64,000 bases of DNA, taken from assembly GCF_011927905.1 (NCBI RefSeq), contig NZ_JAATJL010000001.1, positions 558,001 through 622,000 on the forward strand, read 5' to 3'. The notes under the pieces were generated by a model, which worked only from the letters and a program-made list of their open reading frames with translations, did not search any database and was not told the DNA's origin. Of this stretch, positions 28,016 through 35,457 are shown in pieces. This DNA comes from Arthrobacter pigmenti (GTDB lineage Bacteria > Actinomycetota > Actinomycetes > Actinomycetales > Micrococcaceae). Position 1 is the first letter of the stretch; every line of letters begins with the position of its first letter. The translations under genes were made by a program, and so were the position numbers.

Positions 28016-29140
28016 TCATACACCAGCCGTTGTCGGACGCAGGACGGCCTTCATGACCGACCCGGCCTTCACATCCGCAACCGCCTGATTTGCCTGGTCC
28101 AGTGGGTACTCCGTCAGGATGCTGGAAAGGTCGAATTCGGCGAGCAGCCGGGGAAGGGTCTGGATGTATCGGATGTAGTGCTGCGGGGAGAAGCCCCAGG
28201 AACCCTGAACCGTCAGCTGTTTGCGGGTGATGTAGTGGGGGTTGATCGGAGTGGTGCCGTGGTCGGTGTATTGGCCGACCACGCAGTACTGTCCGCCCGG
28301 ACGCACCATTTCGATCCCTTCCGCTACCGCAGAAGGGATGCCTGCGCACTCGATGACGACGTCCGCACCCTGACTGTGGGGTGTCATGGCCTTGACCGCG
28401 GCGATGCGGTCTTCAGTGCTGGTGCCGTCCATGACGTCGAAGTGCTCGTGGCCAACACCAAGGTTTGCGGTGGTTTGCAGGCGTGAGGCAGGGCCACCGA
28501 CGATGATGACCTTCCCTGCGCCGGACAACTGGGCGTAAATGGCGGCGGCTACGCCCACCGGCCCACTGCCCTGAATCACGACAATGTCACCGAAGCTGAT
28601 CTTCGTTTCGTACAGGACACCGTGTACGGCCGTAGGCCCTGCGCAGCCGAGGGGTATGACGTCACGCGGTGTGATTCCCTCAGGAAGCTTCACCAGCGTG
28701 GTTCCCGGTTGCAGGTACATACTGTCCGCCCAGCCGCCGGAAAGGTGTGGGAAAGCGTCGGCGGACTGGTTGATGCCGTAGATGCGCCGTGAGCCGGTGC
28801 ACAGAGTTGGTTGCTGTTCTACGAGGCAGTACCTGCAGCGGCCGCAAGCCACACTGTTCTGCCACGCAACGGCGTCGCCCACTGCGAGCGGGGCGCCGAG
28901 TACGTCGTGGGTGAGACCCTCGCCCAGGGCTGCAATGCGTCCCACGGCCTCGTGGCCCAAAACCACCGGCGTGGGAATGGGTAGCCTGCCCGCCTGAAGG
29001 TGAACGTCCGTGCCGCAGATTCCTGCGTACTCGACATCGACTATGGCGGCGTTCTTGCCTGGTTCCGGGATGTCGAAACTCTTCATTTCGAAAGGGGTTT
29101 CGAAAGCTGAAAGCACTATTGCTCGACTCTGAGCGGTCAT
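28016..29140 (-). CDS. Zinc-dependent alcohol dehydrogenase (MDR family)
   Basis: 374 residues. Catalytic zinc ligands lie in AGICGTDVHLQAG (Cys) and VVLGHEAVGRI (His, Glu); the structural zinc site is CGRCRYC plus a later Cys (PTLC). The Rossmann motif is IQGSGPVGVAAAIYAQLSG. It oxidises a secondary or polyol alcohol with NAD(P); substrate unknown. ATG with AAGGAGAG upstream. It is the first gene of the long leftward array, so the promoter should lie in the 138-bp gap shared with glycerate kinase. Confidence 0.92.
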   Translation of the reverse strand: MTAQSRAIVLSAFETPFEMKSFDIPEPGKNAAIVDVEYAGICGTDVHLQAGRLPIPTPVVLGHEAVGRIAALGEGLTHDVLGAPLAVGDAVAWQNSVACGRCRYCLVEQQPTLCTGSRRIYGINQSADAFPHLSGGWADSMYLQPGTTLVKLPEGITPRDVIPLGCAGPTAVHGVLYETKISFGDIVVIQGSGPVGVAAAIYAQLSGAGKVIIVGGPASRLQTTANLGVGHEHFDVMDGTSTEDRIAAVKAMTPHSQGADVVIECAGIPSAVAEGIEMVRPGGQYCVVGQYTDHGTTPINPHYITRKQLTVQGSWGFSPQHYIRYIQTLPRLLAEFDLSSILTEYPLDQANQAVADVKAGSVMKAVLRPTTAGV

Positions 29141-29278
29141 CTGACTCTCCTTGGTTGGATCTCTTCACGGTCTCGTCGAGTTCGTATTTACGGACCGGGT
29201 TCCTCATAAGGTACCTTTTCGTCGAAGGGATCACAACCCCTTCGAATCATCTGCACATCATTGACGAGGAGGTTCCCC

Positions 29279-30262
29279 ATGCGGATCCTGGCTGCGCCGG
29301 ACAAATTTCGAGGAACTGCAACTGCGGCGGAAGTGGCAGAAGCGATAGCCATGACGGCCCGGGATCTGGGTTATGTGGCCGAAACACTGCCGATGGCGGA
29401 CGGGGGCGAAGGCACGCTTGAGGCTTTAGGTGGGCCAACGGAAACCTCGCTGGTGACGGGTCCCGACGGTCAGACGAGGGAAGTGTGCTGGCGGTTCTCG
29501 GAGGGCACGGCCGTCATTGAGATGGCGCGGGCGTCCGGGCTTGCGCTGTTACCCGAGGGAACCAATAATCCGATGACGGCCACCTCCTCCGGCACTGGGC
29601 AACTCGTTGCAGAAGCGTTTGGCAGGGGTGCCCGGACCGTGGTCGTTACCCTTGGCGGCTCTGCCACAACAGATGGTGGCCTCGGTGCGATCGAGGCGAT
29701 TGGGCGCGTCCCCCGGGACGCCGAGCTTCTCGTCGTGTGCGACGTTGAGACCCGGTTCACCGATGCCGCACGCGACTTTGGCCCGCAGAAAGGGGCATCA
29801 CCGGCCCAAGTTCTCGAACTGACCGTCCGGCTGGAACTCCTTGCGGCCCACTATCTGGAGAAGTTTGGCGTGGACGTGGCAGACTTACCCGGCGCCGGTG
29901 CAGCAGGAGGCCTTGCCGGCGGCCTTGTTGCTCTGGGAGGCCGCCTGGTTCGCGGTTTTGACTATGTCGCAGATGCTTTGGAACTGAATGCCGCAATTGA
30001 CAGGGCGGATCTTGTTGTAACGGGGGAGGGGCTCATGGACGCGCAATCCTTCTCGGGCAAGGTGGTGGGAGGCGTTGCCGCCCGCGCCCGGATTCGTGGT
30101 GTGCCGGTAGCCGCCGTCGTCGGTAGCATCGCTCCTGGGTTCGCCGCACCGATTCCAACCTGCAGTCTGGTGGAAGCCGTTGGTCTCGAGGTGGCGCTCA
30201 CGGACACGCTGGCAGCGGTTCGGAAAGCTGCCGCGGTCACGTTCAATGCTCACCCTGCGTAA
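29279..30262 (+). CDS. glxK: Glycerate kinase (GlxK family)
   Basis: 327 residues. Starts RILAAPDKFRGTATAAEVAEAIA, the family signature, then MADGGEGTLEAL, GGSATTDGGLGAIEAIGR and VADLPGAGAAGGLAGGL. It phosphorylates D-glycerate, usually to 2-phosphoglycerate. The ATG at 29279 has GAGGAGG upstream, while the 6 earlier codons do not. It is divergent from the alcohol dehydrogenase operon and followed at 131 bp by the tartrate-type dehydrogenase. It provides the exit to glycolysis for C3 acids made by the neighbouring reductases. Confidence 0.93.
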   Translation: MRILAAPDKFRGTATAAEVAEAIAMTARDLGYVAETLPMADGGEGTLEALGGPTETSLVTGPDGQTREVCWRFSEGTAVIEMARASGLALLPEGTNNPMTATSSGTGQLVAEAFGRGARTVVVTLGGSATTDGGLGAIEAIGRVPRDAELLVVCDVETRFTDAARDFGPQKGASPAQVLELTVRLELLAAHYLEKFGVDVADLPGAGAAGGLAGGLVALGGRLVRGFDYVADALELNAAIDRADLVVTGEGLMDAQSFSGKVVGGVAARARIRGVPVAAVVGSIAPGFAAPIPTCSLVEAVGLEVALTDTLAAVRKAAAVTFNAHPA

Positions 30263-30393
30263 TCCGACAAAACGTTCCGAGACCACACACAGTTCGGCGT
30301 GGAGAGCGGGGCCTATCTTCTCGATTGCCACGCTCGGCGTACTGGTGGCGTTCACATATGCTCGTTCAAGGACTCTCGAGCGATAGGACCCCC

Positions 30394-31536
30394 ATGACCC
30401 GCACGTATGTCATCGACTCAATTCCCGGCGACGGCATCGGCGTCGATGTCACCGACGTGGCGATGCAGTGCGTCGACGCCCTCGCCGAACGTCACGGCTT
30501 CACGGTGCAGTGGCGCATCCGCGACTGGAACAGCGACCTGTACCGGAAGACCGGCCGCATGATGCCGGTGGACGGGATCGAACAGCTCAGTGACGGTGAC
30601 GGGATCTACCTCGGTGCGGTCGGAACGCCGGACGTGCCGGACGACGTCACTCTCTGGGGTCTGCTCATCCCCATCCGCCGCGAGTTCGACCAGTACATCA
30701 ACCTCCGACCCATGCGGCTGCTGTCCGGCGTGGTCGGCGCCATGCCGGGCATCGAAGAGCTGGACATCGTGGTGGTGCGGGAGAACGTCGAGGGGGAGTA
30801 CTCGCAAATCGGCGGCAGGTTTGGGTCCGGAACAGACGGCGAGTTTGCCGTCCAGGAGAGCGTCTTCACCCGGAAGGGCGTCGCCCGGGCCGCCCGCTAC
30901 GCCGCTGACCTGGCGGCAGAACGCGACGGGCGGCTCGTCTCGGCGACCAAATCCAACGGCATCATCCACACCATGCCGTTCTGGGACGAGGTGGTGGCGG
31001 AGACCGTGAAGGAAGTTCCCGGCGTCGTCGTCGACAAGGTACTCATCGACGCACTGGCGGCGCGGCTGGTCATGAAACCGACCAGCGTGCGGACCATCGT
31101 TGCGTCGAACCTCTTCGGGGACATCCTCTCGGACCTGGTGGCGGGTGTCGCTGGATCCATCGGTATTGCCCCGAGCGCCAACCTGAACCCGGAACGCAGG
31201 TATCCGTCCATGTTTGAGCCGGTGCACGGCTCGGCGCCGGACATCGCCGGAAAGGGCATCGCCAACCCGGTTGGTGCGCTGTGGGCGGCGGCGATGATGC
31301 TCGACCACCTCGGCGAGAAGGATGCATCGAAGTCCCTGACAAGCGCCTTCGAAGCCGCGCTCGCGGACGGTATTGCCACGTCGGATCTGAAGGGCTCGGC
31401 CACCACCGCTGAGTACGCGGCAGAGGTGTTGTCCCGGCTGAAGGAACCTGCTGGTCCGCAAGTGCCGGAAGCTATTGACGCCGCACCCAACCGAGCGCAT
31501 AATCCTAACCGTGTTAGGAAATCCTACTCGCGATAG
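30394..31536 (+). CDS. Tartrate/D-malate dehydrogenase-like enzyme (isopropylmalate dehydrogenase family), odd C-terminus
   Basis: 380 residues. IPGDGIGVDVTDVA, VVRENVEGEYSQIGG, VTKSNGIIHTMPFWD (catalytic Lys region), KVLIDALAARLVMKP and ASNLFGDILSDL are the metal and hydroxyacid sites of the tartrate dehydrogenase/TtuC group. The family oxidises and decarboxylates tartrate, D-malate or related acids with NAD. After SDLKGSATTAEYAAEVLSRLK, where relatives end, the frame runs on for about 30 codons (Pro/Ala/Asn/Arg-rich) into the start of the TetR gene. A homologous tail with a normal stop survives at 32941, so the 3' end appears rearranged. ATG at 30394 with AGGA upstream. Confidence 0.87.
   Translation: MTRTYVIDSIPGDGIGVDVTDVAMQCVDALAERHGFTVQWRIRDWNSDLYRKTGRMMPVDGIEQLSDGDGIYLGAVGTPDVPDDVTLWGLLIPIRREFDQYINLRPMRLLSGVVGAMPGIEELDIVVVRENVEGEYSQIGGRFGSGTDGEFAVQESVFTRKGVARAARYAADLAAERDGRLVSATKSNGIIHTMPFWDEVVAETVKEVPGVVVDKVLIDALAARLVMKPTSVRTIVASNLFGDILSDLVAGVAGSIGIAPSANLNPERRYPSMFEPVHGSAPDIAGKGIANPVGALWAAAMMLDHLGEKDASKSLTSAFEAALADGIATSDLKGSATTAEYAAEVLSRLKEPAGPQVPEAIDAAPNRAHNPNRVRKSYSR
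31503..31519. promoter_or_regulatory. Perfect palindrome, probable TetR autoregulatory operator
   Basis: TCCTAACCGTGTTAGGA: two 7-bp arms around CGT, centred on the GTG proposed as start of the TetR gene and inside the aberrant 3' tail of the dehydrogenase. Its size and symmetry suit a TetR dimer; the assignment is inference from position. Confidence 0.65.
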
Positions 31537-32107
31537 GTTGGCCGAAAGACGGGAGACTTCCCGCCGGGAAATCGTCGACGCCGCCTGGTCAATCGCACGC
31601 GAGGACGGACTGGCGGCCGTGACCCTGCGGGAGGTCGCGGCGCGCGTGGGCATGCGGGCGCCGTCGTTATATACCCACTTCGAATCCCGGAACGCCATCT
31701 TCGACGCTATGTTCGCCCAAGCCTGGCGTGACAGCCTTGAACAGATGGAAGCCGGCGTCGTCAACGCACCGCGAAACGGCCTCCGCGACTTCCTCAAATG
31801 GAACTCACGCACCTTCTTCGAGTTCTGCGTGAGCGACCCGGCGCGCTACCAGCTGATGAACCAGCGGACCATTCCCGGGTTCGAACCAACACCGGAGTCC
31901 TACGCGCCGTCCGTCACCGCCTGGGAACGGTTCCGCGAGGAGCTGGCGCCGTACGGCGTGACCCGCACCGAGGACATCGACCTCTACACCGCGCTGCTTG
32001 GCGGGCTCATCGACGCCCAACTCGCCAACGATCCCGGCGGCAACCGCTGGGGAAAACTGCTGGACCGCGCCGTCGATATGTACGTCGACGGCCTGGACCT
32101 ACCCTGA
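31511..32107 (+). CDS. TetR-family transcriptional regulator
   Basis: About 198 residues if started at the GTG at 31511. The frame is open further to a TTG at 31475, which lies inside the dehydrogenase. HTH: SRREIVDAAWSIAREDGL, then TLREVAARVGMRAPSLYTHFESRNAI. The C-terminal part (FFEFCVSDPARYQLM) is a common TetR ligand-domain type. The GTG sits in a 17-bp perfect palindrome, so transcription may be nearly leaderless and self-repressed. It is followed at 26 bp by a mycothiol-type enzyme, probably its target and operon partner. Confidence 0.88.
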   Translation: MLGNPTRDRLAERRETSRREIVDAAWSIAREDGLAAVTLREVAARVGMRAPSLYTHFESRNAIFDAMFAQAWRDSLEQMEAGVVNAPRNGLRDFLKWNSRTFFEFCVSDPARYQLMNQRTIPGFEPTPESYAPSVTAWERFREELAPYGVTRTEDIDLYTALLGGLIDAQLANDPGGNRWGKLLDRAVDMYVDGLDLP

Positions 32108-32133
32108 TCTCCACTGCACGCAAGGACACCGCC

Positions 32134-32913
32134 ATGACTACCCAAACCGCCACGGTTGGCACCCGTGAAAACCCGCGCCGCATCGTCCTGGAACGAGTCA
32201 CCGCCATGCGGCTGGCACGCGACGAATACGCCCGGGTGGCCGACGCCGTCGTCGGACTCGCACCAGAACAGTGGAGCCTGCCCACGGACTGTCCCAAGTG
32301 GGATGTCCGCGAGCTGGTCGCCCACATCTGCGGCATGGCCGCGATGGCCGCAACGCCCTGGGAGACCAACCGGCAGCTCAAGGCGGCAGACAAGGAAGTG
32401 GCGCGCACCGGGGTCGCGCAGATCGATGCGCTGACCGGACTGCAGGTATCCGAGCGCGCCAGCAAGACGCCGGAGGAGCTCACCGCCGAAATGCGCTCGG
32501 TCGGACCGAAAGCTGCCCGCGGCCGACGCCTTACGCCGTTCTTCATCCGAAACCGGCGCCTGCCGGAAGAGCAGTCCATGGACGGGGTGAGCGAATGGTG
32601 GACGATCGGCTACCTGCTGGACGTTGTCCTCACCCGCGACCCGTGGATGCACCGAATCGATCTGAGCCGCGCCACCGGCAACGAGTTGGTTCTCACTGCA
32701 GATCACGATGGCGTGATTGTCGACGACGTGGTCCGCGAGTGGGCGAGCCGGCACGGAAAGCCCTACCGGCTGACGCTCACCGGCCCGGCCGGCGGCACCT
32801 GGAGCACGGACGACGACGGCGAGCACCTCGAGCTCGACGCGATCGAATTCTGCCGGATTCTCTCCGGTCGGGCGCCCGGGGAGGGGCTACTTAAGACGAA
32901 GGTTCCGTTCTAG
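32134..32913 (+). CDS. Maleylpyruvate isomerase family mycothiol-dependent enzyme (DinB-like fold)
   Basis: 259 residues. LAPEQWSLPTDCPKWDVRELVAHICGM is the N-terminal MDMPI signature, with the His of VAHI a metal ligand; WWTIGYLLDVVLTRDPWMHRIDLSRATG provides later conserved Asp and His residues. The C-terminal part resembles the MDMPI C-terminal domain. The family uses mycothiol for isomerisation or detoxification, so the host probably makes mycothiol. The ATG at 32134 follows the TetR stop by 26 bp. The open frame extends upstream through the TetR gene in another frame and is not coding there. Confidence 0.85.
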   Translation: MTTQTATVGTRENPRRIVLERVTAMRLARDEYARVADAVVGLAPEQWSLPTDCPKWDVRELVAHICGMAAMAATPWETNRQLKAADKEVARTGVAQIDALTGLQVSERASKTPEELTAEMRSVGPKAARGRRLTPFFIRNRRLPEEQSMDGVSEWWTIGYLLDVVLTRDPWMHRIDLSRATGNELVLTADHDGVIVDDVVREWASRHGKPYRLTLTGPAGGTWSTDDDGEHLELDAIEFCRILSGRAPGEGLLKTKVPF

Positions 32914-32940
32914 AGACCAACTCAAAAAGAACCTCGGCGC

Positions 32941-33000
32941 CTGAAGGGTTCGGCGACCACCGCGGAGTTTGCGGCCGAAGTGCTCACGAGGTTGAGGTAA
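32941..33000 (+). pseudogene. C-terminal remnant of a second tartrate-type dehydrogenase
   Basis: LKGSATTAEFAAEVLTRLR then TAA. It matches the segment LKGSATTAEYAAEVLSRLK of the intact dehydrogenase (about 31388-31443) with three substitutions in 19 residues, but at diverged DNA sequence, so it is a paralogue's tail and not a recent copy. It begins without any start just after the mycothiol-enzyme gene. Between its stop and 33049 nothing else is seen. Confidence 0.8.
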
Positions 33001-33049
33001 CCAGACACGCTCGCCCGGAGGAGCGAGTCTGCACCGTATGCGTGCTGGC

Positions 33050-33940
33050 TTACAACACGCAACGGAATCCGATGTGCGTGGTTGCCGAGTCCTCAGTCTG
33101 GGGTGATCGCGCGGCAGGCCTATAGCGCAGACAGTATTCAGGAGCACATAAGTGGGAGCCGCCCTTCAGCACCCGGGTACCCGGCGCTATAGCGGGCCCC
33201 GTGTCACCGCCGGGTCCGCAACCGCAACTCGACACAGGGGCAGCCGGGTGTCGGTCGGACCACCCGTCCACGGTCCATTCCCAGGTATTGCCGGTCATAT
33301 CAAACAAGCCGTAGCCGTTCGGTGCGAAGCTGCCAACCGGCGCAGTACCTACCCATCCATTAGCTCCATGATTGCGGTACGGGAAGTGCCCCTGCCACGT
33401 ATTCGCTTTTAGCCCTGGTGGCTCGTTCGGCTCATCTCCCCAGGCGTAGACGGCGCTGCGTATTCCGCCACGGGCTGCATACTCCCACTCCTTCTCAGTC
33501 GGTAACCGCTTGCCCGCCCATCCGGCATAGGTGGTCGCGTCTTCGAAGGACACCTGCACAACCGGGTGTTCCATCTTGCCCTCGATGTTTGACCCGGGAC
33601 CGAACGGGTGCCGCCAACTCGCGCCCGGCCGCCACGACCACCACTGACGCCAATCCCGCAGATCGACAGGGCCCGCCGTCGGGGTGAAGACCAGCGACCC
33701 CGGAACCAGCACGGCAGGATCAGCGCCAGGGAACTGTTCTGGGTCGGGCGCACGCTCCGCCACGGTCACATAACAGGTCTCCTCAACAAACTGCGCGAAT
33801 TCCCGGTTGGTCACCGCGTAGCGATCGATGGCGAAGGGGGCAACCTCGACCTCGTGCATAGGGCCCTCCTCCGGATAGAAGTCGTCGGATCCCATGAGAA
33901 AGGATCCGGCATCCAGTTCCACCACTGGCGCTTCACTCAT
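33050..33940 (-). CDS. Formylglycine-generating enzyme (sulfatase-activating)
   Basis: 296 residues. FLMGSDDFYPEEGPMHEVEV at the start, then WAGKRLPTEKEWEYAARGG and WEWTVDGW, and near the end RVLKGGSHLCAPEYCLRYRPAAR, where Cys265 and Cys270 match the catalytic Cys pair of copper-dependent FGE. It oxidises the Cys of the C-x-P/A-x-R motif in sulfatases to formylglycine. Its ATG overlaps the stop of the sulfatase gene by 4 bp (ATGA), so enzyme and maturase are made together. Both sulfatases in this locus are of the Cys type it would serve. Confidence 0.95.
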   Translation of the reverse strand: MSEAPVVELDAGSFLMGSDDFYPEEGPMHEVEVAPFAIDRYAVTNREFAQFVEETCYVTVAERAPDPEQFPGADPAVLVPGSLVFTPTAGPVDLRDWRQWWSWRPGASWRHPFGPGSNIEGKMEHPVVQVSFEDATTYAGWAGKRLPTEKEWEYAARGGIRSAVYAWGDEPNEPPGLKANTWQGHFPYRNHGANGWVGTAPVGSFAPNGYGLFDMTGNTWEWTVDGWSDRHPAAPVSSCGCGPGGDTGPAIAPGTRVLKGGSHLCAPEYCLRYRPAARSPQTEDSATTHIGFRCVL

Positions 33941-35367
33941 CTGGTGAGTCCTTCCAATACAGCCTCCGAGGGATGCGGTTGATCGCCCAAGCTCTCCTGC
34001 TGTGCGCGCAAACGTTGCTTGAGTTCCTCGCGGATGTCCGCATATGCCGCTTCGTGATAGACGTTTCGAAGTTCTTCAGGGTCCGTTGCAAGATCATAGA
34101 GCTCCCACTCGCCCGGATAGGTGAACGCACCGGTTCCAGGCTGCCCAAGGCCGTCGTTATAGAAAAAGATGAGCTTGTAGCGGTCCGTCCGGTAGCCGTA
34201 GTGCGCCGGCGCGTGGTGGAAAACGTCGTCGTGCTCCCAATAGCGGTAGTACATGCCCTCCGCCGGAGGCGCGTCCGGCTCACCAGTAAGATCTCCCCAA
34301 AAACTCCGGCCCTGCATCCGCGGATGGTGCCTGACCCCGGCAGCATCGAGAATAGCCTGCGCCATATCGACGTTCGTCACGATTCCGCTGTGCACCTGGC
34401 CGCCCGGAAGGCGGCGCGGATAGCTGAGCAGGAATGGCATCCGAAGCGATTCCTCATACATGAACCGTTTGTCGAACCATCCGTGGTCGCCGAGGAAGAA
34501 TCCCTGGTCCGACGCGTACATCAGCAGAGTGTCATCGAAGTCGCCTCTGGCTCGGAGCCAGTCGATCAACCGGCCCACGTTCTCGTCCACGGCGGCCACG
34601 CACCGCAGGTAGTCCTCCATGAAGCGCTGGTACTTCCAGAGGGCCTCCGCCTCATAGTCGAGTCCGGATGGCGGCGGCTCCTTGAGGTCGTCCAGGTTGA
34701 GGTTCTCGGCCAGGCGCATCAGGGCGCGCCGGGCTGAGGAGGTGCGGGTGGAATAGTCGTCGTCCCAGGTTGCGGGAACGGGAAGCGGATCCGAGTACAG
34801 GCCGGCGTGCCTGGGATGGGGCTCCCACGGGCGGTGCGGTGCCTTGTGGTAGATCAGCACGCACCAGGGCCCGTCATCATCGAGTCCTTCCACCCATCTC
34901 GTGGCAAGGTCGGTGATGATGTCGGTAGCGTAGCCCTCCACCGTCCGCAGCCCGTCAGCGGACAGGAACCGGGGGTTCCAGTACTCCCCCTGATCAATCA
35001 CCACGTCCCAGTAGTCAAAGTTCTCCGGATCATGGCCAGGACCTTCGCCCATATGCCACTTGCCGATCATCGCCGTCCGGTACCCGGCCTCCCTGAGCTG
35101 GGAGACGAAGGTCGGCTGGCTCGCGTCAATCGGAGTCACCAGAGTGGTCACACCGTTCACGTGGCTGTAGGTGCCCGTCAGGATGCTCGCCCGGCTCGGG
35201 GAACACAGCGAGTTCGTGGCGAAGCAGTTCTCAAAGCGCCACCCGTGCTCGCCGATCTCGTCGATGCGCGGGGTGGTGTTGACCAGCGAACCGTAGGAGC
35301 TGATGGCGTGGGCGGCATGATCATCGGTGAGGATCATGACAATGTTCGGCCGGCGCTCGGAACTCAT
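33937..35367 (-). CDS. Sulfatase (S1 family, Cys type)
   Basis: 476 residues. Metal-binding NIVMILTDDHAAH at the start, then NSLCSPSRASILTG with the formylglycine precursor Cys55 and Arg59, GKWHMGEG with its Lys/His, and SDQGFFLGDHGWFDKR with the metal Asp and His. It hydrolyses a sulfate ester. The C-terminal half resembles glycan sulfatases such as those acting on glycosaminoglycans or mucin; the sugar cannot be fixed. No signal peptide is visible, so it would act in the cytoplasm on an imported fragment. It overlaps the FGE gene by 4 bp. Confidence 0.93.
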   Translation of the reverse strand: MSSERRPNIVMILTDDHAAHAISSYGSLVNTTPRIDEIGEHGWRFENCFATNSLCSPSRASILTGTYSHVNGVTTLVTPIDASQPTFVSQLREAGYRTAMIGKWHMGEGPGHDPENFDYWDVVIDQGEYWNPRFLSADGLRTVEGYATDIITDLATRWVEGLDDDGPWCVLIYHKAPHRPWEPHPRHAGLYSDPLPVPATWDDDYSTRTSSARRALMRLAENLNLDDLKEPPPSGLDYEAEALWKYQRFMEDYLRCVAAVDENVGRLIDWLRARGDFDDTLLMYASDQGFFLGDHGWFDKRFMYEESLRMPFLLSYPRRLPGGQVHSGIVTNVDMAQAILDAAGVRHHPRMQGRSFWGDLTGEPDAPPAEGMYYRYWEHDDVFHHAPAHYGYRTDRYKLIFFYNDGLGQPGTGAFTYPGEWELYDLATDPEELRNVYHEAAYADIREELKQRLRAQQESLGDQPHPSEAVLEGLTR

Positions 35368-35404
35368 GGCATCTCCTTGTGAAGTGGCGGGAAAGCCGTG
35401 AAGA

Positions 35405-35425
35405 GCGGGAGCACAGTGCTCCCGC
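35405..35425 (-). terminator. Hairpin terminator after the GH43 gene
   Basis: Inverted repeat gcgggagcac/gtgctcccgc between the GH43 stop (35458) and the sulfatase start (35367). It probably ends the upstream transcript. It lacks an obvious T-tract on either strand. Confidence 0.55.
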
Positions 35426-35457
35426 CCTCCACAGCTTTCAGGTGATCAAAGAGGCGG

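Noticed and set aside
30418..31812. 464-codon minus-strand open frame
   Set aside because: Antisense of the tartrate-type dehydrogenase and TetR gene; composition typical of shadow frames.
31798..32133. Upstream 112 codons in frame with the mycothiol-type enzyme
   Set aside because: They run through the TetR gene in another frame; the family N-terminus starts at 32134.
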